A DNA stretch of 8,834 bases from Acidobacteriota bacterium (GTDB lineage Bacteria; Acidobacteriota; Terriglobia; UBA7540). The stretch is taken from NCBI GenBank assembly GCA_021827245.1, contig JAKAWN010000295.1, positions 1 through 8,834 of the forward strand, written 5' to 3'. The translations under genes were made by a program, and so were the position numbers. Under the pieces are notes generated by a model. That model did no database searches. It was not told the origin of the DNA and saw nothing but the letters and a program-made list of their open reading frames with translations. Every line of letters starts with the position of its first letter. The first letter of the stretch is position 1. Below are positions 1 to 6,334 of this stretch, one piece after another.

Positions 1-1
1 G

Positions 2-112
2 AAAGAAGGAGCGCACTCGCTGGAGTTGCGGGCGAGCGAGTTGGCGATGATCCTGGACGGGATCGACGTCTCAAAGCTGAGGCGCGTGGCTCGCTACGAA
101 CGCGTCGGGTGA
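2..112 (+). pseudogene. tnpB: IS66 TnpB (Orf2) C-terminal end, cut by window edge
   Basis: The reading frame open from the left edge encodes 36 residues ending in a TGA at 110-112. The residues SLELRASELAMILDGID match the conserved C-terminus of the IS66-family accessory protein TnpB (Orf2), a small protein needed with TnpC for transposition of this family. Only the last third or so of the protein is visible, so I cannot tell whether the rest is intact. A tnpC start follows about 100 bp downstream on the same strand, the normal IS66 gene order. The neighbouring tnpC is destroyed, so this copy is not autonomous whatever the state of tnpB. Confidence 0.85.
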
Positions 113-216
113 AGCGGCGGAAGAATCGAGCGAAGAAAAATCCGGCGGAAGGAACATTTCCGCAGAAAAGTTGCGGGAGGATGCAACCAACTTCCTCGGC
201 GTGCGTCTGAGTTGAT

Positions 217-342
217 GTGCCGGACACGCCCATTTCTCCCAGCAATCTTCCAGAGGACAACCCATCGCTGAAGGCAATGGTAACTGCGCTGCTGGCGGAA
301 CGTGCCTCGGTGCTGGCTGAGTGCGACCGCGAGAGGGAGGCG
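217..342 (+). pseudogene. tnpC: IS66 TnpC transposase, N-terminal remnant
   Basis: A GTG at 217 opens a frame reading MPDTPISPSNLPEDNP and then LKAMVTALLAERASVLAE. This resembles the start of IS66 TnpC, a short LP-D segment followed by an LLAER coiled-coil/leucine-zipper stretch. About 40 residues are recognisable. After the CDRERE segment (around 336-342) the match fades into sequence unrelated to TnpC, so the end given is approximate. The frame itself continues to a stop at 517-519 but encodes another protein's start there. The missing middle of TnpC resumes only at about 987. The spacing from tnpB (stop at 110-112) is normal for the family. Confidence 0.65.
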
Positions 343-385
343 GGAATTTACCGGAACGGAACGGGCACCGTAATCAAGCGAGTGA

Positions 386-394
386 TGCTACAAT
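386..394 (+). promoter_or_regulatory. Possible extended -10 promoter (TGCTACAAT)
   Basis: The sequence TGCTACAAT matches an extended -10 element (TGn followed by TACAAT, one mismatch to TATAAT). No good -35 hexamer is present 16-18 bp upstream, which is tolerable for extended -10 promoters. It lies 32 bp before the GTG of the RHH-like fragment and just upstream of a Shine-Dalgarno sequence, so transcription start near 400 would give a short leader. This is a single-motif prediction and could be chance. Confidence 0.35.
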
Positions 395-413
395 GCTTAC
401 AAAAGATACATCC

Positions 414-420
414 GGGAGGA
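414..420 (+). promoter_or_regulatory. Shine-Dalgarno sequence GGGAGGA before the RHH-like fragment
   Basis: GGGAGGA ends 6 nt before the GTG at 427-429 (a second GTG lies at 424-426 with only 3 nt spacing). This favours 427 as the start of the RHH-like reading frame and marks this piece as the 5' end of a formerly separate gene, distinct from tnpC read-through. Confidence 0.5.
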
Positions 421-426
421 AGTGTG

Positions 427-519
427 GTGCGAAAAACCCGCTCCGTCGCCGTCAGCATGCGCCTGCCGGCAGAAAGCGGAAATCGTCTCAAGCGAATGGC
501 CAATCGCCACGGCAGTTGA
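427..519 (+). pseudogene. Truncated ribbon-helix-helix (CopG/antitoxin-like) protein start
   Basis: From GTG 427 the frame reads VRKTRSVAVSMRLP then AESGNRLKRMANRHG and stops at 517-519. The pattern of a short basic beta-strand ending in RLP, then an amphipathic helix with LKRMA and a glycine turn, is that of ribbon-helix-helix DNA-binding proteins of the CopG/antitoxin type. Only strand 1 and helix 1 are present; helix 2 of the fold is missing because the sequence passes into RHS DNA at about 511-516. It has its own Shine-Dalgarno sequence and a promoter-like -10 upstream. In origin it was probably the first gene of a toxin-antitoxin pair or a small repressor. The homology is short, so this is a moderate call. 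Confidence 0.45.
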
Positions 520-987
520 GCAGCATCGGCAATTTCACTCCAACTTACGACGCCGATGGCGACATGGAGACCGACGGCAATTACAGCTACGCTTTCAACG
601 GCGCGAACGAAATCACCAGCGCCAACGGCGTCACCTGCACGTACGACGGCGACGGACTGCGCGTCGAAAAATCCGGCGGCACGCTGTACTGGCGCGCGTA
701 TACTGGCCAGGTGATCCAAGAGACGAACACGAGCGGCGGAATGCAACGCGACTACATTTTCTTCGCCGGTCGCCGCGTCGCGTGGAAGGACTCCTCCGGG
801 AACGTCTACTATTACTTCGTGGACGCGATTGGCTCAACGCGTGCGGTCACCGATTCCAGCGGGAACGTCTGCTTCAGCGCCGATTATTACCCCTACGGGC
901 AGGGAAACGACTACAACACGTCCTGCTCGCCGGCGTAAAAGTTCACGGGGTACGAGTTCGATGCGGAAACTGGAAATTACTACGCCG
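511..987 (+). pseudogene. RHS/YD-repeat core fragment, truncated at both ends and with a stop codon
   Basis: One frame encodes about 140 residues typical of RHS-repeat-associated cores: YDADGD, TCTYDGDGLRVEKSGG, YWRAYTGQVIQET, RDYIFFAGRRVAWKDSSGNV, YYYFVDAIGSTRAVTDSSGNV and DYYPYG. After a TAA at 936-938 the same frame continues with FTGYEFDAETGNYYA, the usual end of the core just before the hypervariable toxin tip. The TAA sits where the family normally has a Tyr or other residue before KFTG, so it looks like a nonsense mutation. RHS proteins are large secreted or surface shells that carry polymorphic toxins; here there is no signal sequence, no N-terminal repeats and no toxin domain. The left boundary falls in CGGCAG near 511-516 and the right one near 987. 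This is a non-functional fragment. Confidence 0.85.
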
Positions 988-1603
988 ACGCCTACGGCGG
1001 CTACAACGGCGTTGTCGCGGGCAACGCGATTACCCGCGCCGGATGCTGGGCGCACGCGAGAAAGAAGTTCATCGAGCCGGAGAAAACCGCGCCGGAAATC
1101 GCCGGCGAGGCGGCCCGGTTGATCGCCGCGCTGTTTCGGTGGAGAAGCGGGCCAAGGACGTTTCGGCCGAGGAGCGTCTGCGGCTACGCCAGCAGCACTC
1201 GGCGCCGGTGTTGGCGGAACTGCGGCAGAAGCTGCTCGGTTGGGAGGAGCAACTGCTGCAGAAGCATCCGATGACTAAGGTGGTCAACTACACGCTGAGT
1301 CAGTGGCGGGAGCTGAACGTGTTCTGCTCGGATGGTGCGGTGCCCATCGATAACAACGTCAGCGAGCGCGAGATGAAGCGCGTGGTGCTGAACCGGAAGA
1401 ATTCCTTGCTCGTGGGCAACCGGCGCGGAGGCCGCACCCCGGCGATCCTCGCGAGCCTGACCTCCTCTTGCCGCCGGCACCAACACGATCCGCAGCTCTA
1501 CCTCACGCAACTGTTGATGAACCTGCCCGGCTGGCCCATGCGCGACCTCGATGCCTGGCTCCCCGACCAGTGGAAGTCCCGGCTTCCCGAGGATACCCGG
1601 TGA
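987..1603 (+). pseudogene. tnpC: IS66 TnpC transposase, C-terminal half, frameshifted
   Basis: The segment starts in the same frame as the RHS fragment with DAYGGYNGVV and continues to GCWAHARKKF, a classic IS66 transposase segment. The Asp at 987-989 corresponds to the second catalytic Asp of the DDE triad. At about 1136/1137 a single base is missing (CTGTTTCGGTGGAG where CTGTTTGCGGTGGAG is expected), and homology moves to another frame: VEKRAKDVSAEERLRLRQ, then PIDNNVSEREMKRVVL, where the Glu at 1364-1366 is the likely catalytic Glu, then GNRRGGRTPAILASL and the C-terminal LPGWPMRDLDAWLPDQWK. It stops at 1601-1603. The zinc-finger/HTH region and first Asp are absent, so it cannot encode an active transposase. 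Confidence 0.85.
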
Positions 1604-2046
1604 AACCGGCGCTCCGCCAAGCCGCTCGACTGGCCTCGTTGTAAAGCACGGTCCCCCGCAACTCCGTAAGCCTATGGTTTACATACCGCTCACCATGCAC
1701 CACTCCCAAGTATTAGTCGAGTTATTTCAGATACAGCAGATTAGCCGCGATTTCCTTGGCCCAGAAACAGCCGGAAACTCGCCTTGGCTTTGGCCCAAAA
1801 AACCAGGGCCTATCAAACTCCTCGGAGCTCGCATTATGATTGGACCTAAAATGGGGAACAGGTCACAAATACCTATTCACCGCAACGGTTGATGGGCGTG
1901 CCTCAATTCGAATATGCCAGTATGCTACAGGTGGTTGGGGTGTTGTGGTGAACCGCTCCCCTTTTCTGTCACAGGGGAAAATAGAGATTGTGGGCGGTTG
2001 AATCCCATTTCGCCTCGCTTCATGAGGGTTTCGCACACTACCGAGG
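1604..2046. other. About 440 bp with no convincing gene, between IS66 debris and the operon end
   Basis: No reading frame here looks like a recognisable protein. A frame from 1840 to 2001 (+) encodes KYLFTATVDGRASIRI and ends GGWGVVVNRSPFLSQGK, which has protein-like composition but no start I trust and no family I recognise; it may be a gene remnant. An imperfect palindrome GTAAGCCTATGGTTTAC lies at 1666-1682. GGGGAACAGGTCA at 1854-1866 vaguely recalls insertion-sequence termini. I found no hairpin followed by a T-run on the - strand that would be a terminator for the operon ending at 2047. Confidence 0.4.
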
Positions 2047-2751
2047 TTATTCACGAACCACCTGTTGTGACTGCTCACTCCATTCGCCGCGCATTCCCAA
2101 AACGCGCGCCGGAACCCCACCGGCCAAGGCATTGGCAGGCACATCGTGCGTCACGACCGAGCCCGCGGCCACTACCGCATGCTCCCCGATGTGGACTCCC
2201 GATAAGACGATGGACCCCATGCCGATCCAGGCATGATCGCCGATCACAATAGCGCCCTTCGACTGCAACGGTTGATCCATGTAAGGTCGCCCAAGGGCGA
2301 TGCCGTGATTGAAGGAGTAGAGCAGGGCGTGCGAGCCCAAGCCGACGTCGTGGCCGATCAGTATCGGCGCCTCATAGGAAACAACCTGAACGCCAAGGTT
2401 CACCCTGCAATCGGGGCCCATCCGGATGCTGCCGCCCTTGCCCGTTTCCAACAGACAATCACCCCAAACGCTGGTTCGATCCCCGATCTCGATCCATCCC
2501 TGCCGGTCCTGCTGGTAAATCACGGCTCCGTCTCCCACGAAAACATTGGCGCCAAGCCGCAATTGGGAATGGTGAATACTTGCTTTCGCCGAGATGTAGC
2601 CTCGCGGATTCAGAAAACGCAAATTACTTCGCGCTTTGTAGGGAGGGACGAAGAGGATCGCCATTCGGCTGGCCAGCCGTCCCCGGCGAGACAACCCTGC
2701 GTACCGCATCCAGAATCGAGTCCAAATTTCCGCGAACCTGTCAGGGAGCAT
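2047..2751 (-). CDS. Left-handed beta-helix (hexapeptide-repeat) O-acetyltransferase
   Basis: The 234-residue product belongs to the hexapeptide-repeat acyltransferases (WcaF/maltose-acetyltransferase-like), which move acetyl from acetyl-CoA to a sugar hydroxyl or amine in the cytoplasm. Imperfect [LIV]-G-x-x-x-x turns run from about residue 70 to 205 (FVGDG, WIEIGD, SIRMGPDC, PILIGHDVGLG, AIVIGDHAWIGMGS, VHIGEHAVVAAGSVV). The NHG at 148-150 supplies the probable catalytic His149. The C-terminal GGVPARVLG is the usual cap. The N-terminal about 45 basic residues have no clear membrane segment. The ATG start is preceded by GAGG with 7 nt spacing. It is the last gene of the operon, 43 nt after the GT2 gene, so it probably O-acetylates the glycan or a precursor made by its neighbours. 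The acceptor sugar cannot be told from sequence. Confidence 0.88.
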   Translation of the reverse strand: MLPDRFAEIWTRFWMRYAGLSRRGRLASRMAILFVPPYKARSNLRFLNPRGYISAKASIHHSQLRLGANVFVGDGAVIYQQDRQGWIEIGDRTSVWGDCLLETGKGGSIRMGPDCRVNLGVQVVSYEAPILIGHDVGLGSHALLYSFNHGIALGRPYMDQPLQSKGAIVIGDHAWIGMGSIVLSGVHIGEHAVVAAGSVVTHDVPANALAGGVPARVLGMRGEWSEQSQQVVRE

Positions 2752-2794
2752 ATCTACCCCTCTTGTTCTATCCTCCTCCCCGCTTTCCGGTCCC

Positions 2795-3667
2795 TCAGGG
2801 GGCTGCTACCGCGTGGCGGATGCTTCCCAGAAGCCGGCCCGTGCGATAGCCGACGCGGAAAATCCATGCCGCCCATTGATCCCTGCTGCGATTGCGAGGA
2901 AGTCGCTTCAGCAATTCAGCCCAGACATTCGCCGCGTCCCGCCAAGGATGGGGAATCGGGGCAGTGCCGAGGTTTCTGGCCTTCTTGTAGACCAACGTGC
3001 TGTAGAAACCGTAGGTGCGAGCCTGGCGAAACATTCCGCGGAAGCCATGACGAAACCGAACATGCATCGTCGCCTTTGGAACGAAGTGCAATTCGGCCCC
3101 AAGCTGCTGAACTCGCAGGCAGAATAAAGTATCGTGCGTGGCTGGCAAGTCCTCATCGAAGCCACCAACCGCCTCATGGAGCCAGCGTTTGACGCCCAGC
3201 GTTCCACCTCCCGCGTGGGGAAGGTAGGGCGGATACGGAAATCTCTGAAGGCCGTCGCGTTGCGTGCCCTCGCGGCTTGCGCGAGCGTGCGGAGCATTGA
3301 GCTTGGTGGCATCGATTCGGCAAGCTACGAAGTCGTGCTGTTCGAGCGCTTCCGCCATGGCCGCCAGCCATCTGGCGCCCACTTCGTCGTCGGCGTCGCA
3401 AAACAACAGCGCGTCTCCGGTGGCGGCTGCCGCGGCTGTGTTCAATGCGAAGGGCTGGCCTCGACGCGCCGAGGCATCGATGATGCGAAGGTTTGGCAGG
3501 CGTTCTCGGAATTTGTCCGCAACTTCCCGGGAATCGTCTCTTGAGCCGTTGTCCGCCAGAATGATCTCCCAGGCCCCCGGCCAGGACTGTTCGGCAAGTG
3601 CTTGCAGTTGGCAGCCGAGTGTCTCACCGGCGTTGAAGCAGGGAATAATCACACTGATGCGCAACAT
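2795..3667 (-). CDS. Family 2 (GT-A fold) glycosyltransferase
   Basis: The 290-residue product begins with SVIIPCFNAGETL, then an IILADNGSRDDS segment, the N-terminal nucleotide-sugar-binding half of GT2 enzymes. DADD at 91-94 is the metal-binding DxD motif and GGFDEDLPATHDT (168-180) occupies the acceptor-site region where the family usually carries an ED motif. These inverting enzymes transfer a sugar from a nucleotide donor to a growing lipid-linked glycan on the cytoplasmic face. There is no clear transmembrane helix, so it is probably peripheral, with a basic C-terminal tail (KRLPRNRSR). The ATG at 3665-3667 is 7 nt downstream of the deacetylase stop, and its Shine-Dalgarno GAGG overlaps that TGA, suggesting coupled translation. 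Donor and acceptor are unknown. Confidence 0.9.
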   Translation of the reverse strand: MLRISVIIPCFNAGETLGCQLQALAEQSWPGAWEIILADNGSRDDSREVADKFRERLPNLRIIDASARRGQPFALNTAAAAATGDALLFCDADDEVGARWLAAMAEALEQHDFVACRIDATKLNAPHARASREGTQRDGLQRFPYPPYLPHAGGGTLGVKRWLHEAVGGFDEDLPATHDTLFCLRVQQLGAELHFVPKATMHVRFRHGFRGMFRQARTYGFYSTLVYKKARNLGTAPIPHPWRDAANVWAELLKRLPRNRSRDQWAAWIFRVGYRTGRLLGSIRHAVAAP

Positions 3668-3674
3668 GTTCGCC

Positions 3675-4469
3675 TCAATTCAGTCGCCCGCTCATCCTTG
3701 TGGCGCTGGCGTATCTCCACTGCCCTCCGTCTGGCTCCCGAAGCTGGGCGAAGAATTCCGGTTTTCCTTCTACTTGCCAATCCTTCTTTTGGGCACGACC
3801 ACGCGCGAGAAGTTGCGGCACGGTGACAAACTGGAACTGATCGCCCAATCGCGAGAGCACAAGTTCGACAGCCTTGAGCGTCCGGCCTCGATCTCCGTAT
3901 CGCGGATTGAGAACCGGGCGAAGCGAGTCGTGAAACAAAACGATGCTTCCCGGCCGCATTTCCTTTTCGACATGATCGGCCATCCACTCGGCTTCGTTGT
4001 CGAGCCAGTCCGCCGCAACAAGGCTCCAGGTGACCACTTGATACCCCATGCCCCATGCCAAGAGGCGCGACTGGGCGGTTTGGTGTCCGAATGGAGGACG
4101 GAATAGTTTTTGCCCGTGCGGCGCCAGCGCCCGTTCACATTTGCGGAGTTGCCGCCACTGTTCGCCAAGACTGATCTGTGGAAAGGAGGGATGGTCCCAG
4201 GAATGGTTGCCAACGGCATGACCGGCACTGGCCACCATTTCCACCACGCAGGGATTTTTCTCCGCCGCCTCCCCGATCATGAAGAAGGTTGCGGCTGCCC
4301 CGAATCGGTCAAGCAGAGACAGCAAGCGCGGTGTGTGCTCGGCGTCTGGGCCGTCATCAAAGGTCAGCGCCGCGACGGGTTCGCTCACCGACACATGAGT
4401 GATCGTTCCCGTGACTAACCGCTTAAGGTCTGCGGCTGTGCGTCGAAGGGTACTCTTGTGTAACCGCAT
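3675..4469 (-). CDS. NodB-type polysaccharide deacetylase (carbohydrate esterase 4)
   Basis: The 264-residue product carries the full set of CE4 motifs: TFDDGP (36-41; Asp38 catalytic base, Asp39 metal ligand), HSWDH (89-93; metal-binding His89 and His93), RPPFG (124-128), WSLVAADW (148-155) and IVLFHDS (176-182; His180 as catalytic acid). All key residues are present, so it should be active in removing N-acetyl (or possibly N-formyl or O-acyl) groups from a sugar. There is no signal peptide or membrane helix at the N-terminus (MRLHKSTLRRTAADLKRL), which points to a cytoplasmic or membrane-associated enzyme acting on a lipid-linked precursor, as opposed to cell-wall chitin-like polymers. Its ATG lies 27 nt after the membrane-protein stop with only a weak ribosome site, consistent with re-initiation. 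Confidence 0.92.
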   Translation of the reverse strand: MRLHKSTLRRTAADLKRLVTGTITHVSVSEPVAALTFDDGPDAEHTPRLLSLLDRFGAAATFFMIGEAAEKNPCVVEMVASAGHAVGNHSWDHPSFPQISLGEQWRQLRKCERALAPHGQKLFRPPFGHQTAQSRLLAWGMGYQVVTWSLVAADWLDNEAEWMADHVEKEMRPGSIVLFHDSLRPVLNPRYGDRGRTLKAVELVLSRLGDQFQFVTVPQLLARGRAQKKDWQVEGKPEFFAQLREPDGGQWRYASATRMSGRLN

Positions 4470-4496
4470 CGGAATGTCCCGTTCTTTCTGTTCCCC

Positions 4497-6116
4497 TCAA
4501 TCGAATCGGCCCGCGCCAGGGCCCGCGCGGTTTTGCAGAATAAGAGCGCCATCGGATCCGCAGGCAGGGTTGTTGCAACAATAGCACAGGTCCTCCCTTT
4601 CGCCCTCGGCCCACAAACTCTGCTTAGGAATTTGGCACCACGGCAATATGTGCCGGGTCGGCTTTTTCTCGATTCGAAGGGCTAATGGTGCCAGCCCGAT
4701 CCCGATTGCGGAGGAAGCCGTTCGTGCTCTTGCATGGTGAATTCCGAGGAGACCCCGAATGCTCCGCCTCAATCCCAGCCAGTGGGCGACTTCGCCCAAA
4801 TCCCAGTAGGGATATCGGCCGTAGTAAAGGAATGGACTGTTTTTCCAGCTCCACAAGGCGCTTGGATTCTTCCACACATCGGCTCGTGCGTCCCACGTCC
4901 CATTATCCCAATATGCGCCGATAGCATGCATGCCAATGGAAAATGCCGCCAACAAAACGCATCCAACCAAAAGCACGGGCCGCTTGCGCATCGCCCCGTG
5001 AAGCGGATAGAGGAAGAAACACATGAGTGGAGCGAGGTCGGCGAGCAAGCGTGGTCCATAACTCCACCCTCCCCACCACATGTACCATTTGCTACAAACT
5101 AGGATTACGAAAAGGATGCCAACACTCAGGTAGCGGAACGACGGAGGACCTTTCTTCCACACCAACCAGATGCCCACCAGGGAGAACAAGAGAATGGGCG
5201 AATAGACAAATAGCCCTCGCGCAGGGCTGAAGAGCAGCCCGGAAAAGCCCGTCCAGAAGGGAGCGGTCCAATCACGGCCGGCCGTGCTCGATCCCCACTG
5301 GAAATAGCCGGTGTTCAAAGCCGACCCAAGAAAGTAGTGACTGTATGCCAGCATCAAAATGCCCGGCGGCACCGAAAAGAATAGATACCACAGCAGAATA
5401 TGACGATGTTTGTGAAGGATGTAAATGGCGACCGCGGCCGCGATCAGACCATCCGTATAGCGCATCATGACGGCAAGGGAAAAGCACAATCCAGCATAGG
5501 GCAGTTTGGATTCGTCTTTCTCCCCTCTCACCAGGAGGTAAAGTCCACACATCAAGAACATTGCGCTCGGCCCATGCTCCCATAGTGCCTGGCTGCTGAT
5601 GCTGTATGCGCTCGTGCCCAGCGCATACACGATCGCAATTCCCGCGGCCCAGGCGGGAGGCGACAGTTCCCGCAAAGCCAGAAACAAAAACAACACCGAA
5701 AAAGCTGTGATGAGCGAAGCGGCAAGCTTCGCCCACAGCAGAACGGATTTCCGAGAGGGAGGAAGGCCAAGAAGCAACGGGACCGCATACACAGGCACGG
5801 CCAGCAGGGCAGGCCACGGGGAAAAGGCTGAAACGTAATGCCCTTGCCGAAACTCGATGTAATACGGAAGTTCCGCCTGCCCGTGTGGGAAATCACGGAT
5901 TGTCCTATCACTGTAAAGCGAAGGGAATTGGTCCAAATACAAACTACCATGCTCCAGAATGCTGATGGGAAGATAGGAAGCGGGGATCGTGTCTCCTGAC
6001 CATTGAACGCGCGGCACGCCCAAGTAGGCTGCCAAAGCCAGAACAAAGACGATCGCACCTGCATATTTTTCTAATAACGTCCTCACCACGGGGAACCTCT
6101 GCACAGTCGTAGTCAT
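4497..6116 (-). CDS. Polytopic GT39-like membrane protein (putative lipid-linked sugar transferase)
   Basis: The 539-residue product has roughly ten or more hydrophobic segments (for example about 19-35, 103-118, 132-148, 156-168, 186-196, 206-217, 224-234, 240-257, 303-320, 330-341, 358-371 and 380-400). An early loop has GDTIPASYLPIS at 41-52, and others read FSPARGLFVYSP and KWYMWWGGWSYGPRLLAD. This matches a bacterial family related to GT39/PMT (GT-C) glycosyltransferases. Such enzymes use polyprenyl-phosphate sugars at the outer face of the inner membrane. The ATG at 6114-6116 is preferred over an in-frame GTG at 6150-6152 because it forms an ATGA overlap with the upstream frame and gives a typical N-terminus. 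After about residue 440 the chain has a basic, non-hydrophobic tail with an unusual cysteine cluster (LCYCCNNPAC, 510-519) that I do not recognise. Family placement is moderately sure; the reaction is inferred. Confidence 0.8.
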   Translation of the reverse strand: MTTTVQRFPVVRTLLEKYAGAIVFVLALAAYLGVPRVQWSGDTIPASYLPISILEHGSLYLDQFPSLYSDRTIRDFPHGQAELPYYIEFRQGHYVSAFSPWPALLAVPVYAVPLLLGLPPSRKSVLLWAKLAASLITAFSVLFLFLALRELSPPAWAAGIAIVYALGTSAYSISSQALWEHGPSAMFLMCGLYLLVRGEKDESKLPYAGLCFSLAVMMRYTDGLIAAAVAIYILHKHRHILLWYLFFSVPPGILMLAYSHYFLGSALNTGYFQWGSSTAGRDWTAPFWTGFSGLLFSPARGLFVYSPILLFSLVGIWLVWKKGPPSFRYLSVGILFVILVCSKWYMWWGGWSYGPRLLADLAPLMCFFLYPLHGAMRKRPVLLVGCVLLAAFSIGMHAIGAYWDNGTWDARADVWKNPSALWSWKNSPFLYYGRYPYWDLGEVAHWLGLRRSIRGLLGIHHARARTASSAIGIGLAPLALRIEKKPTRHILPWCQIPKQSLWAEGEREDLCYCCNNPACGSDGALILQNRAGPGAGRFD

Positions 6117-6334
6117 ACTCTCGCCATCCGCATCGAGGCACGTGGCTGCCACGATGATTGTGCTCCGCCAGTTTGCTGAGCCTGCTGCGGTGGTCTCCCT
6201 GTCGCCAAAATGGGAGAGATGAGTGCTGTGTATTCTTCGGTGAACTTCTTGGGAGAGTGGCTCTCCCGGGCCTCATGCCAGGCGGCTCGAAGCAGCGGGG
6301 TGTCCGCCAGCGGCATAGAGCGGCGCATTCTCAC
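6113..6334 (-). pseudogene. C-terminal remnant of a second GT4-type glycosyltransferase (73 codons)
   Basis: This small frame starts with a GTG that overlaps the upstream GT4 stop (GTGA) and ends with a TGA that overlaps the next gene's ATG (ATGA). Its residues 17-43 (AAWHEAR, SPKKFTEEYTAL, PIL) align without gaps to residues 373-399 of the adjacent GT4 (TAWQQAR, SPENFTAEYKRA, RIL), with 13 identities in 27 by hand. That is the C-terminal helix of a GT4 enzyme. The remaining about 350 residues of such an enzyme are missing, so it is probably the leftover of a deleted paralogous gene. The last about 30 residues (from ATGRPPQQ) are low-complexity and unmatched. A GGAGG lies 10 nt before the GTG, so it may still be translated, serving at least to couple the flanking genes. 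Confidence 0.6.

Larger units (their letters stand above)
1..1603 (+). mobile_element. Degenerate IS66-family element interrupted by foreign fragments
   Basis: The order tnpB end, tnpC start, foreign insert, tnpC C-terminal half is that of an IS66 element whose tnpC centre has been replaced. The replaced part includes the N-terminal leucine-zipper/zinc-finger region and the first catalytic Asp. The insert is a mosaic of an RHH-gene start and an RHS core fragment. No terminal inverted repeat is recognisable downstream of the tnpC stop at 1601-1603, and the left end lies outside the window. The element is inactive: it lacks a full transposase and carries a nonsense codon and a frameshift. Confidence 0.75.

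Noticed and set aside
145..163. Small inverted repeat GCGGAA...TTCCGC between tnpB and tnpC
   Set aside because: A 6-bp stem is expected by chance in this composition and no function can be tied to it.
422..1603. Long + strand frame of 393 codons across the left region
   Set aside because: Only its last part (from about 1137) is transposase. The earlier part is an Arg-rich shadow of the RHS frame, so it is not one gene.
1666..1682. GTAAGCCTATGGTTTAC as an IS66 terminal repeat
   Set aside because: GTAAGC resembles the tip of IS66 repeats, but its orientation is wrong for a right end after tnpC and no matching left end is in the window.
1854..1866. GGGGAACAGGTCA as an insertion-sequence end
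   Set aside because: It is only a vague resemblance to some IS termini, with no partner repeat, target duplication or transposase nearby.
1957..1978. Hairpin TCCCCT...AGGGGA as an operon terminator
   Set aside because: The stem is only 6 bp, and the T-run on the - strand precedes the stem when it should follow it, so it does not fit a terminator for the operon.
2233..3192. Long + strand frame opposite the acetyltransferase and GT2 genes
   Set aside because: It is antisense to two well-supported genes, spans their boundary and has no recognisable motif.
3264..4106. 280-codon + strand frame opposite the GT2 and deacetylase genes
   Set aside because: It is a shadow of high-G+C coding sequence on the - strand, with no family motif.
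5272..5817. 181-codon - strand frame inside the membrane-protein gene
   Set aside because: The other - strand frame has clear membrane segments and family motifs; this is an out-of-frame shadow.
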